The notes under the pieces were generated by a model that worked only from the letters and a program-made list of their open reading frames with translations, was not told where the DNA came from and did no database searches. The translations under genes and the position numbers were made by a program. From NCBI GenBank assembly GCA_051005135.1, contig JBPCJQ010000002.1, positions 1-17,745 of the forward strand: a stretch of 17,745 nucleotides of DNA, given 5' to 3'. Below, piece by piece: positions 7,159 through 13,756 of the stretch. Position 1 is the first letter of the stretch, and each line of letters opens with the position of its first letter. The stretch comes from DATAQC01 sp051005135 (lineage in GTDB: Bacteria; Actinomycetota; Acidimicrobiia; Acidimicrobiales; AC-14).

Positions 7159-7165
7159 TCGGTCG

Positions 7166-8137
7166 ATGAGGGTGGACGATGATCTCGAGGTAGTCGCCTC
7201 GTGCCAGCAGGGGGTGTTCACGCGTGCCCAGGCAGTGGCCGCGGGAGCCACACCGGCTGTGGTCCGCCACCGCCTGGCCACCGGCCGCTGGCGGATGGTG
7301 CATCGAGGCGTCTACCGCCTGGCGGGCGCCCCGCCGGGCTGGCATCAGGACATGTTCGCCGCCTGGCTGGCCGCCGGCGCCGGCGCGGTCGTATCCCATG
7401 CGGCCGCCGCCCGCTGCTGGGAGATCCCCGGAGCACCGGTGGGCCTAGACGTGAGCGTGCCCGTGAGCCGCCGGCCCACCCTGGTAGGGGTGCGAGTCCA
7501 CCGCCAGCACGTGGTCAGCGCCGACCGTGCCCGGAAAGCCGACATGGACGTCACCACGCCTGCCCGCACGCTCGTGGACCTGAGCGCGGTGTTGAGCGAC
7601 GAAGACCTGGCCGTCGCCCTCGACCACTGCCTGAGCCACCGCCTGACCTCGCTCAGCTGGCTACGGCGCTGCCTCGATCGCCTGGGTCGAGGCCGAGCGG
7701 GCACCAGCCGGCTCGCGGCCGCCCTCAACGATCGCCCCTCGCAACGGCGACTGCCCGAGTCGCGGTTCGAGCGGCGCCTCCTGGCCTTGTTGGCCACCCT
7801 CCCGGGGCTGGCGCCGGTGCCTCAATACGAGGTAGCGCTTCCGGGAGGCAGGACGGCCCGCCTGGACATCGCCTACCCAGCCGAAGCGATCGGTGTCGAA
7901 GCTGACAGCTACGTGCACCACTCCAGCGCCACCGACTGGGCCGCCGATCACACCCGCCGCCGGCTCCTGGTGGCCATCGGGTGGCGGATCCTCCCGGTCA
8001 CTTGGGAAGACCTCGAGCACCGGCCGCACCAGGTGCTTCAACTCGTCCAGACCGCTCGGGGCGCCGAAGTATGTACCGCTGGTGTCGTGGAACAGCACCA
8101 GCGGTACATACCTCCCGGCAACTACCGGTCCGCCTAG
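7166..8137 (+). CDS. AbiEi-type winged-helix N-terminus fused to a DUF559-like nuclease-fold domain
   Basis: The 323-residue protein begins LEVVASCQQGVFTRAQAVAAG, then a segment with RLATGRWRMVHRGVY at about 36-50. This is the N-terminal region common to AbiEi antitoxin-domain proteins of actinobacteria. The middle holds the TPARTLVDLS motif. The C-terminal part resembles DUF559 of the PD-(D/E)XK/Vsr fold: RLDIAYPAEAIGVEAD with D234, E245 and D247, then RRRLLVAIGWRILPVTWEDL at 265-283. Such proteins are common in actinobacteria and mostly uncharacterised. No AbiEii nucleotidyltransferase partner is next to it, so a functional toxin-antitoxin pair is not supported. The last 23 codons are largely palindrome B, so the native C-terminus may have been replaced or extended. 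It is divergent from ilvD. Confidence 0.8.
   Translation: MRVDDDLEVVASCQQGVFTRAQAVAAGATPAVVRHRLATGRWRMVHRGVYRLAGAPPGWHQDMFAAWLAAGAGAVVSHAAAARCWEIPGAPVGLDVSVPVSRRPTLVGVRVHRQHVVSADRARKADMDVTTPARTLVDLSAVLSDEDLAVALDHCLSHRLTSLSWLRRCLDRLGRGRAGTSRLAAALNDRPSQRRLPESRFERRLLALLATLPGLAPVPQYEVALPGGRTARLDIAYPAEAIGVEADSYVHHSSATDWAADHTRRRLLVAIGWRILPVTWEDLEHRPHQVLQLVQTARGAEVCTAGVVEQHQRYIPPGNYRSA
8067..8113. repeat. Palindromic element, copy B
   Basis: Arms 8069-8084 and 8096-8111 (GTATGTACCGCTGGTG and its complement) pair perfectly over 16 bases around an 11-base loop. The element matches copy A at 7079-7129 in order and orientation, including the TGTCG and CAGCACCAGCGGTAC segments. It overlaps codons 301-316 of the AbiEi/DUF559 gene. 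No T-run follows. It could still help end that transcript before the egt genes, but the second copy in a promoter region suggests a repeated element. Confidence 0.88.
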
Positions 8138-8140
8138 ACT
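8135..8140 (+). promoter_or_regulatory. Candidate -10 element of the egt operon
   Basis: TAGACT, overlapping the stop codon of the preceding gene, is the best -10-like hexamer ahead of the small ORF at 8179. No clear -35 is seen at the right distance. It would give a leader of about 32 bases carrying the GGAGG ribosome site. Confidence 0.3.
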
Positions 8141-8178
8141 CTGGGCTCGGCGGTAGCGGGCAACAAGCGGAGGATCCC

Positions 8179-8253
8179 ATGATCGCGGTCCAACTATGGC
8201 TGGCACCAGTGCGCAACCTGAGGTGGGTCACGGCCCACTTCGGGCACCGTTAG
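8179..8253 (+). CDS. Small ORF upstream of egtA, possible leader peptide
   Basis: The ORF has 24 codons, starts with ATG and is preceded by GCGGAGG at an ideal distance, the best ribosome site in this region. It begins MIAVQLWLAP and ends WVTAHFGHR, with two Trp, four Arg-or-Lys-type residues near the end and two His in the last six codons. Its TAG stop is followed nine bases later by the GTG start of egtA, which has no ribosome site of its own. Translation of egtA may therefore depend on this ORF. The His codons invite comparison with attenuation peptides, since histidine is the ergothioneine precursor, but two codons are weak evidence and no terminator hairpin follows. I recognise no family. 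Confidence 0.5.
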   Translation: MIAVQLWLAPVRNLRWVTAHFGHR

Positions 8254-8262
8254 GCGCCGGCC

Positions 8263-9528
8263 GTGCCCAGCGCGTTACGCCAGCTGTCGCTCGACGACGT
8301 CCGAGAAGCGGTCGGCGAACCGTTCTGGTTCCCTGGTTCGCCCTGCCTGGTGGGCGTGGAGCTGGAGTGGCTCACGTTCACTGAGGGTGATCACTCCTCT
8401 CGTCCCGATAACTCCGTGCTCGCTGCCCTCCTAGGGCCGTTGCCGGCGGGGAGCGCGGTGACGTTCGAGCCGGGCGGCCAGCTCGAGCTGAGCTCCCTGC
8501 CGTTTCCCGATGTCGCCGCCACGTGCGCCGCGGCGGGGGCCGACCTGGCCGCCGCCCGAAGGGCCGCTGACGCCGCCGGTGTGCGCCTGGTGGGCATGGG
8601 CGCCGATCCGGTGCGGCCGTCGACGCGGGTCCTGTCCAGCCCCCGCTACGACGCCATGGAGGCCTACTTCGACGCCGCCGGACCGGCCGGGCGACGGATG
8701 ATGGCCAACACCGCTGCCGTGCAGGTGAACGTGGGGCTGGGGCCCACGCCCGCCGACGCCCGTCGCCAATGGCGGCTGGCCAGCCACCTGGGGCCAACCA
8801 TGGCCGCCGCCTTCGCCAGCTCTCCGCTCCTGTACGGGCGGCCGACGGGTTTTCGCTCCACCCGGCTGGCCACGTGGTGGGCTATGGACGCCAGCCGCAC
8901 CGCGCCCGTCGACCCGATCGGCGACGACGACGGCCCCGATGCCTGGGCCGCCTACGCCCTGGCCGCCCGGGTCATGCTCGTGCGCACCGACTCCCGCGGC
9001 TTCGTACCCCTGGTCACGCCCCTGACGCTGGCTCAGTGGGTGGCCGAGGGCCACGAGCTGGGTCGGCCCACCCTCGACGACGTGCGGTACCACCTCAGCA
9101 CCCTCTTCCCGCCCGTGCGCCCGCGGAGTGGCGTCGACAGCGGGGGTTGGCTCGAGTTGCGCATGATCGACGCCCTACCCGATCCCTGGTGGCAGGTGCC
9201 GGTGGCGGTGTTCGCCACCCTTCTGGGCGACGCCGAGGCGGGGGCGGCGGCCGAGCGGGCGGTCGCCGGCACCGCCCACCTATGGGTGGAAGCCGCCCGC
9301 AACGGCCTGGCGTCGCCCGAACTGGCCGCCTCGGCGGCGGCCTGCTTCGACGCCGCCCTGGCCGGCCTGGCCCACACACCGGGTGCCGATGGGCTGGCCG
9401 ACCTGGTGGCGGCCTACGCCGACCGGTGGGTGCGACGCGGCCGGTGCCCGGCCGACGACCACCTCGAGGCCTGGGCCCGCACCGGCACTCTCCTCCCCGA
9501 GCCGGCTGAGGTGGGAACGTGGGCCTGA
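8263..9528 (+). CDS. egtA: Glutamate-cysteine ligase of ergothioneine synthesis
   Basis: EgtA joins glutamate and cysteine with ATP to make gamma-glutamylcysteine, the sulfur donor for EgtB. The 421-residue protein is a GCS2-type ligase. It shows the acidic metal/substrate motif VGVELEWLTF at 30-39 and FEPGGQLELSSLP at 68-80. A conserved NTAAVQVNVGL strand and a late GWLELRMIDALPDPWW segment match the fold. The GTG start at 8263 is supported by the family start and by the ORF ending at 8253. It lies first in egtA-egtB-egtD-egtE, which separates it from a general glutathione-type ligase. Its 3' end overlaps egtB by 10 bases. Confidence 0.92.
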   Translation: MPSALRQLSLDDVREAVGEPFWFPGSPCLVGVELEWLTFTEGDHSSRPDNSVLAALLGPLPAGSAVTFEPGGQLELSSLPFPDVAATCAAAGADLAAARRAADAAGVRLVGMGADPVRPSTRVLSSPRYDAMEAYFDAAGPAGRRMMANTAAVQVNVGLGPTPADARRQWRLASHLGPTMAAAFASSPLLYGRPTGFRSTRLATWWAMDASRTAPVDPIGDDDGPDAWAAYALAARVMLVRTDSRGFVPLVTPLTLAQWVAEGHELGRPTLDDVRYHLSTLFPPVRPRSGVDSGGWLELRMIDALPDPWWQVPVAVFATLLGDAEAGAAAERAVAGTAHLWVEAARNGLASPELAASAAACFDAALAGLAHTPGADGLADLVAAYADRWVRRGRCPADDHLEAWARTGTLLPEPAEVGTWA

Positions 9529-10778
9529 AGGAGATCCTGGCCATCGACCTGGCCGACGCCCGCCAGCGCTCGCTCGACCTGCTGGCACCACTTGGCGATG
9601 CCGACCTGGTGGCCCAGCACTCGCCCATCATGTCGCCCCTGGTCTGGGACCTGGCTCACGTGGGCAACTACGAGGAGCAGTGGCTCCTGCGGGCGGTCGC
9701 GGGCCGCGATCCCCTCCACGCCCACCTCGACGACGTCTACGACGCTTTCCGCCACCCCCGGCCCGACCGTCCATCTTTGCCGCTACTGGGCCCGGCCGAG
9801 GCCCGCACCTACATTGGCGACGTGCGAGACCGGGTGATCGACGTGCTCGACCAGGCGGCCTTCGACGACGACCACCCCCTTCTCAGCGATGGCTTCGTGT
9901 ACGCGATGGTGATCCAGCACGAGCACCAGCACGACGAGACCATGGTCGCCACCCTCCAGCTCATGGCCGGCACCGGCTACCGCCCTGTCGCGCCGCCACC
10001 GCCGCCCGGCGCCCCCCTGCCCACCGCCGAGGTGCGGGTGCCGGCCGGACCGTTCGTGATGGGCGCCGACGACACCTCTTGTGCCTATGACAACGAGCGT
10101 CCTGCCCACGTGGTCGACCTCGACGCCTTCTGGATCGACACCGCTCCGGTCACCAACGCCAAGTACGTCGACTTCATCGACGACGGTGGCTACTCCGACC
10201 GCCGGCTGTGGAGCGACGAAGGCTGGGCCTGGCGCCAAGACGAGGGTGCCGAGCACCCGCAGTTCTGGCGGCGCGACGAGGCGGGATCGTGGAGCCGGGT
10301 GCGCTTCGGGTGGCAGGAGGACCTCCCCCTCGACGAGCCCGTGCAGCACGTGTGCTTCCACGAAGCATCGGCCTACGCCCGCTGGGCCGGGCGTCGCCTG
10401 CCCACCGAGGCGGAATGGGAGAAGGCGGCGTCGTCGGCACCCGCTGCCCCGGGCGGCGCGCCCCAGGCCAACCTGGGCCAACAACATTTCGGACCGGCGC
10501 CGGTGGGCGCCTACCCGGCGGGGGCCAGCGCCTACGGTGCCCACCAGATGATCGGCGACGTGTGGGAGTGGACCTCCACCGACTTCGGCCCCTACCCGGG
10601 TTTCCAGTCGTTCCCCTACCGCGAGTACTCGGAGGTCTTCTTCGCCTCGGACTACAGAGTGCTGCGGGGCGGGTCGTGGGCGACCCATCCCCGGGCGGCG
10701 CGCACCACCTTCCGCAACTGGGACCACCCGGTGCGGCGACAGATCTTCGCCGGCTTCCGCTGCGCCCGCGACGACTGA
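9519..10778 (+). CDS. egtB: Hercynine oxygenase (sulfoxide synthase)
   Basis: EgtB is a non-heme iron enzyme that uses oxygen to join hercynine and gamma-glutamylcysteine as a sulfoxide. The 419-residue protein has an N-terminal DinB-like helical domain and a C-terminal formylglycine-generating-enzyme/C-type-lectin-like domain from about residue 170. The iron-binding histidines are H47 in DLAHVGN and H134/H138 in QHEHQHDE. The C-terminal domain shows VPAGPFVMGADD, GRRLPTEAEWEKAA, GDVWEWTSTDF and VLRGGSWATHPRAARTTFRN. The GTG start at 9519 lies within egtA in another frame, and its TGA overlaps the egtD ATG by one base. A proline run (PPPPPG) links the two domains. Confidence 0.95.
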   Translation: MGLKEILAIDLADARQRSLDLLAPLGDADLVAQHSPIMSPLVWDLAHVGNYEEQWLLRAVAGRDPLHAHLDDVYDAFRHPRPDRPSLPLLGPAEARTYIGDVRDRVIDVLDQAAFDDDHPLLSDGFVYAMVIQHEHQHDETMVATLQLMAGTGYRPVAPPPPPGAPLPTAEVRVPAGPFVMGADDTSCAYDNERPAHVVDLDAFWIDTAPVTNAKYVDFIDDGGYSDRRLWSDEGWAWRQDEGAEHPQFWRRDEAGSWSRVRFGWQEDLPLDEPVQHVCFHEASAYARWAGRRLPTEAEWEKAASSAPAAPGGAPQANLGQQHFGPAPVGAYPAGASAYGAHQMIGDVWEWTSTDFGPYPGFQSFPYREYSEVFFASDYRVLRGGSWATHPRAARTTFRNWDHPVRRQIFAGFRCARDD

Positions 10779-11749
10779 TGAGGCCGCTTGTCGACGTCCA
10801 TCTCACGCCCGACCATCTCGAGGAGTACCTGAAGGCCGACGTTGCGGCGGGCCTGGCGGCCATACCCAAGGAGCTGCCGCCGAAGTGGTTCTACGACGAG
10901 CGGGGGTCGGAGCTGTTCGAGCGGATCACCCGCCTGCCCGAGTACTACCCCACCCGCAAGGAGCGGGCCATCCTCGAAGAGCAGGCCGACTTCGTGGCCC
11001 GCTTCACCGGCGCCGACACGGTGGTAGAGCTGGGGTCGGGGACGTCGGACAAGACGCGGCTGCTGCTCGACGCGTTCGACCAGATCGGAAGCCTGAACCG
11101 CTTCGTGCCCTTCGACGTGTGCGAGCCGGCCCTGCGCCAGGCCACCGTCACCCTGGCCGCCGCCTACCCCGACACCGAGGTCCACGCCGTGGTCGGCGAC
11201 TTCGAGCACAACCTGGGCGACATCCCGGCCGGTGGCCGCCGGGTCGTCGCCTTCCTCGGCGGCACCATTGGCAACCTCACCCCGCCGGAGCGGGCCGGTT
11301 TCCTCGCCACCCTGTCGGCCACCATGGAGCCGGGCGACGCCCTGCTCCTCGGCACCGACCTGGTGAAGTCCGAGCACCGCCTGGTCGCCGCCTACGACGA
11401 CAGCGAGGGCGTCACCGCCGAGTTCAACCGAAACGTGCTGCACGTCGTCAACCGGGAGCTGCACGCCAACTTCGCCCCCGAACGCTTCGGCCACGTGGTG
11501 CGCTTCGACCCCGAGCAGGAGTGGGTCGAGATGTGGCTGCGAGCCGACGAGGCCGAGGAGGTCGTGATCGACGACCTCGGCGGCCTCCTGGTGCGCTTCG
11601 AGACGGCGGAGATGATGCGCACCGAGATCAGTGCCAAGTTTCGCCGCACGGGTGTCGAGGAGGAGCTCGGGCATGCCGAGCTGGCTCTAGGCCGGTGGTG
11701 GACCGACGCCGACGGCGACTTCGCCCTTTCCCTGTCGTTTCGGGAGTAG
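10778..11749 (+). CDS. egtD: Histidine N-alpha-methyltransferase
   Basis: EgtD trimethylates histidine with S-adenosylmethionine to give hercynine, the first committed intermediate. The 323-residue protein matches the Methyltransf_33 family in length and layout. SAM binding is shown by VVELGSGTSDKTRLLL at 82-97. Histidine-site residues are present: Y56 in LPEYYPTR, N166 in GGTIGN, Y206 in AAYDDS, and E283/S285 in RTEISAKF. These align almost without offset to the described mycobacterial enzyme. The start codon shares one base with the egtB stop (TGATG), implying coupling. In mycobacteria egtC lies between egtB and egtD; here they adjoin directly. Confidence 0.96.
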   Translation: MRPLVDVHLTPDHLEEYLKADVAAGLAAIPKELPPKWFYDERGSELFERITRLPEYYPTRKERAILEEQADFVARFTGADTVVELGSGTSDKTRLLLDAFDQIGSLNRFVPFDVCEPALRQATVTLAAAYPDTEVHAVVGDFEHNLGDIPAGGRRVVAFLGGTIGNLTPPERAGFLATLSATMEPGDALLLGTDLVKSEHRLVAAYDDSEGVTAEFNRNVLHVVNRELHANFAPERFGHVVRFDPEQEWVEMWLRADEAEEVVIDDLGGLLVRFETAEMMRTEISAKFRRTGVEEELGHAELALGRWWTDADGDFALSLSFRE

Positions 11750-11758
11750 GTAGGCGGC

Positions 11759-12931
11759 TTGATCGACGTCGAGCGGGCCCGTGCCAACACACCGGGCTGC
11801 CACCACGTCGCCCACCTCAACAACGCCGGCGCCGCCCTGCAACCCTCGCCGGTGCTCGACGCGGTGCGTGCCCACATCGACCTCGAGGCCCGCATCGGCG
11901 GCTACGAGGCGGCCCTGGAAGCCACCGAGGCGCGAGAGCGGCCCTATGCCGCCGCCGCCGCATTCGTGGGTTGTGAACCCGCGGAGATCGCGGTGGTGGA
12001 GAGTGCCACCCGGGCCTGGCAGGCCGCCTTCGGGGCGGTCACCCTCGAAGCCGGCGACCGCGTGCTCACCTCGGCCGCCGAGTACGGCAGCAACTACCTG
12101 CAGATGCTGCACTCGGCCAGGCGGCGCGGCGTCAGCATCGAGGTGGTGCCCGACGACGGCACTGGCCAGGTCGACGTGGAGGCCCTGGCCGCCACCCTCG
12201 ACGAGCGCGTGAAGCTGGTGGCCCTCGCCCACGTTCCCACCGGCAACGGCCTGGTGAACCCGGTAGCCGAGGTGGGTCGGCTCACCCGGGCCGCGGAGAT
12301 CACCTACCTCGTCGACGCCTGCCAGTCGCTCGGCCAGGTGCCCTTCGACGTGGACGACGTGGGTTGCGACCTGGCTGTGGCCACCAGCCGCAAGTTCCTG
12401 CGGGGCCCGCGCGGCGTCGGCCTGCTCTATGCCCGGGCCACTGCCGCCGAGCGCCTGCAGCCGGCCTTGGTCGACATCCGCTCGGCCATCTGGGAGTCGG
12501 CCGACCGCTACCGCGTGCAGCCCGGTGCCCGCCGCTTCGAGACCTACGAGCTGTCGGAGGCAGCCCGCATCGGCTTTGGGGTGGCGCTCGACTACGCCGC
12601 CGTGTGGGGGATGGACGACATATGGGCCCGTGTCCAGGGCCTGGCCGCCACCCTGCGCCATGGCCTTACCGCCGTGCCCGGCGTGGAGATGCGCGACCGG
12701 GGAGCGGAGCTGGGCGCCATCGTCACCTTCACGGTGGCAGGACACGAGCCGGCGGCGGTGCGTTCCGCCCTTCACCAGGCGGGCATCAACGTATGGGTGT
12801 CCGAAGCCGGGGCCGCCCGTCTCGACTTCGACCGCCGGGGCCTGGCATCGGTTGTACGGGCGTCGGTGCACTACTACAACGACGACGACGAGATCACGCG
12901 CTGCGTCGAGGCGGTAGCCGCCCTCGCCTAG
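11759..12931 (+). CDS. egtE: Class V aminotransferase-fold PLP enzyme, probable hercynylcysteine sulfoxide lyase (EgtE-like)
   Basis: The 390-residue protein is a fold-type I PLP enzyme related to cysteine desulfurases. The PLP lysine is K212 in ATSRKFLRGPRGVG, and D186 in YLVDACQS contacts the cofactor nitrogen. HLNNAGAAL at about 19-27 and IGGYEAA at 46-52 are in the usual N-terminal positions. Mycobacterial EgtE has the same SRKxxxGPRGVG and GGY elements, although its start reads HLDSAACS instead. In the last place of the operon it would cleave the C-S bond of hercynylcysteine sulfoxide to give ergothioneine. The start is TTG at 11759 with AGG six bases upstream. The exact substrate is inferred from position. 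It overlaps the convergent MhuD-like gene by four bases. Confidence 0.75.
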   Translation: MIDVERARANTPGCHHVAHLNNAGAALQPSPVLDAVRAHIDLEARIGGYEAALEATEARERPYAAAAAFVGCEPAEIAVVESATRAWQAAFGAVTLEAGDRVLTSAAEYGSNYLQMLHSARRRGVSIEVVPDDGTGQVDVEALAATLDERVKLVALAHVPTGNGLVNPVAEVGRLTRAAEITYLVDACQSLGQVPFDVDDVGCDLAVATSRKFLRGPRGVGLLYARATAAERLQPALVDIRSAIWESADRYRVQPGARRFETYELSEAARIGFGVALDYAAVWGMDDIWARVQGLAATLRHGLTAVPGVEMRDRGAELGAIVTFTVAGHEPAAVRSALHQAGINVWVSEAGAARLDFDRRGLASVVRASVHYYNDDDEITRCVEAVAALA

Positions 12932-13251
12932 GCGGGAGCCGTCTCCAGCTGCTCCAGCGAGAAGCTCCACAGCTCGCTGCCAGTGGCCACCGGGCCGCCC
13001 GCCGGCGGGCCAGCGTGCTGAGTGTGGCCGGCAGTGAACGCCCTCGAATCCACCCAGGCCTGGAAGGCGGCCTCGTCGCGCCAGCGGGTGTAGACGAGCC
13101 AGGTCTCCCGCTCGTCGGTCGGGCGCAGGAGCTGGAACTCCTCGAACCCGTCGGCTTTGCCCACCTCGCCGGCGCGGGCCGCGAAACGGGCGGCCATCTC
13201 CTCGGCACGCTCGGCAGGCACGGTGATGGCATTGATCCTCACGACTGACAT
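12928..13251 (-). CDS. MhuD-like heme-degrading monooxygenase (ABM-fold)
   Basis: The 107-residue protein has the single-domain antibiotic-biosynthesis-monooxygenase fold. It closely follows mycobacterial MhuD: VVRINAITVPA at the start, FQLLRP in the middle, AFQAW, then GH and PVATGSEL near the end. The MhuD heme-site residues are present as N7, R26 and W66, and the axial histidine corresponds to H76. MhuD-type enzymes open heme and release iron without a separate heme oxygenase. The ATG at 13251 was chosen because it aligns the N-terminus with MhuD. A GATCAT hexamer six bases upstream could be a -10 element. No heme-uptake gene is nearby, so a role in heme or iron use rests on similarity alone. 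Confidence 0.82.
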   Translation of the reverse strand: MSVVRINAITVPAERAEEMAARFAARAGEVGKADGFEEFQLLRPTDERETWLVYTRWRDEAAFQAWVDSRAFTAGHTQHAGPPAGGPVATGSELWSFSLEQLETAPA

Positions 13252-13316
13252 GGCCCCATGATCGCCTGCACCGACGAATGCCACCAGTCGGCCCCCCGAC
13301 GGGACGCCCGGCGCTC

Positions 13317-13322
13317 TAGTCT
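13317..13322 (+). promoter_or_regulatory. Candidate -10 element of the AraC-type sensor gene
   Basis: TAGTCT ends five bases before the GTG at 13328. This favours GTG at 13328 as the start of a leaderless mRNA, with the in-frame ATG at 13340 less likely. Confidence 0.4.
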
Positions 13323-13327
13323 CGGCC

Positions 13328-13756
13328 GTGGCCTGGTACATGCCCCGCCCGGTTCGCCCCGAGCTCGCCACCGACCTGGTCTGTGGATGGACGGCATCGG
13401 TCGGAGGCACCCATGCCCTGGTACCCGACGGGTGCGTCGACGCGCTGTGGACGTCGCAGGGAGCGGTGTGGTTCTGCGGACCGGAGACCCACGCCTGGAC
13501 GTTCACCATGCCACCGAGCGTCCGCGCCGTGGGGATGCGGTTCCGGCCCGGCGTGATCGGTGGCGCGCTGGGACTCGACGTGGCCGAGATGCGTGATCGG
13601 CGCTTGGACCCCGGCGAGGTCCGCCGCGTCTGCGCCCAGGCCGAGGAGCTCGGGGACATGCTCCGCAGCCCCGGCGCGTTCGGTCCCGAGGTGCCCGCAC
13701 CGCCGGGAGCAGACGAGCAGGCCCGCCTCCTGGCCTTCCTGGGACGTCAGCCCTGA
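13328..13756 (+). CDS. AraC-type regulator N-terminal domain only, DNA-binding half absent
   Basis: The 142-residue product resembles the ligand-sensing half (DUF6597-like) of a group of actinobacterial AraC regulators. It has VPDGCVDALW at 32-41, a GPETHAWTF segment at 51-59, and AVGMRFRPGVIGGALGLDVAEMRD at 67-90 in spaced blocks. Full-length relatives are usually about 240-270 residues and end in an AraC helix-turn-helix. Here the frame stops at 13756, ten bases into the convergent gatB gene, and no helix-turn-helix is encoded on this strand afterwards. It may be a decayed regulator cut off by rearrangement, or a stand-alone sensor. Which applies cannot be decided from this sequence. Confidence 0.65.
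   Translation: MAWYMPRPVRPELATDLVCGWTASVGGTHALVPDGCVDALWTSQGAVWFCGPETHAWTFTMPPSVRAVGMRFRPGVIGGALGLDVAEMRDRRLDPGEVRRVCAQAEELGDMLRSPGAFGPEVPAPPGADEQARLLAFLGRQP

Noticed and set aside
7148..7165. Earlier ATG at 7148 for the AbiEi/DUF559 gene
   Set aside because: The TAGCGT element lies downstream of it, and the family begins near the second methionine at 7166.
7054..7281. N-terminal extension of ilvD back to 7281
   Set aside because: It would overlap the divergent gene and read through palindrome A, and the family starts near the ATG at 7053.
7166..8137. A type IV toxin-antitoxin locus
   Set aside because: Only an AbiEi-like N-terminal domain is present; no AbiEii-type nucleotidyltransferase toxin is adjacent (ilvD lies on one side and egt genes on the other).
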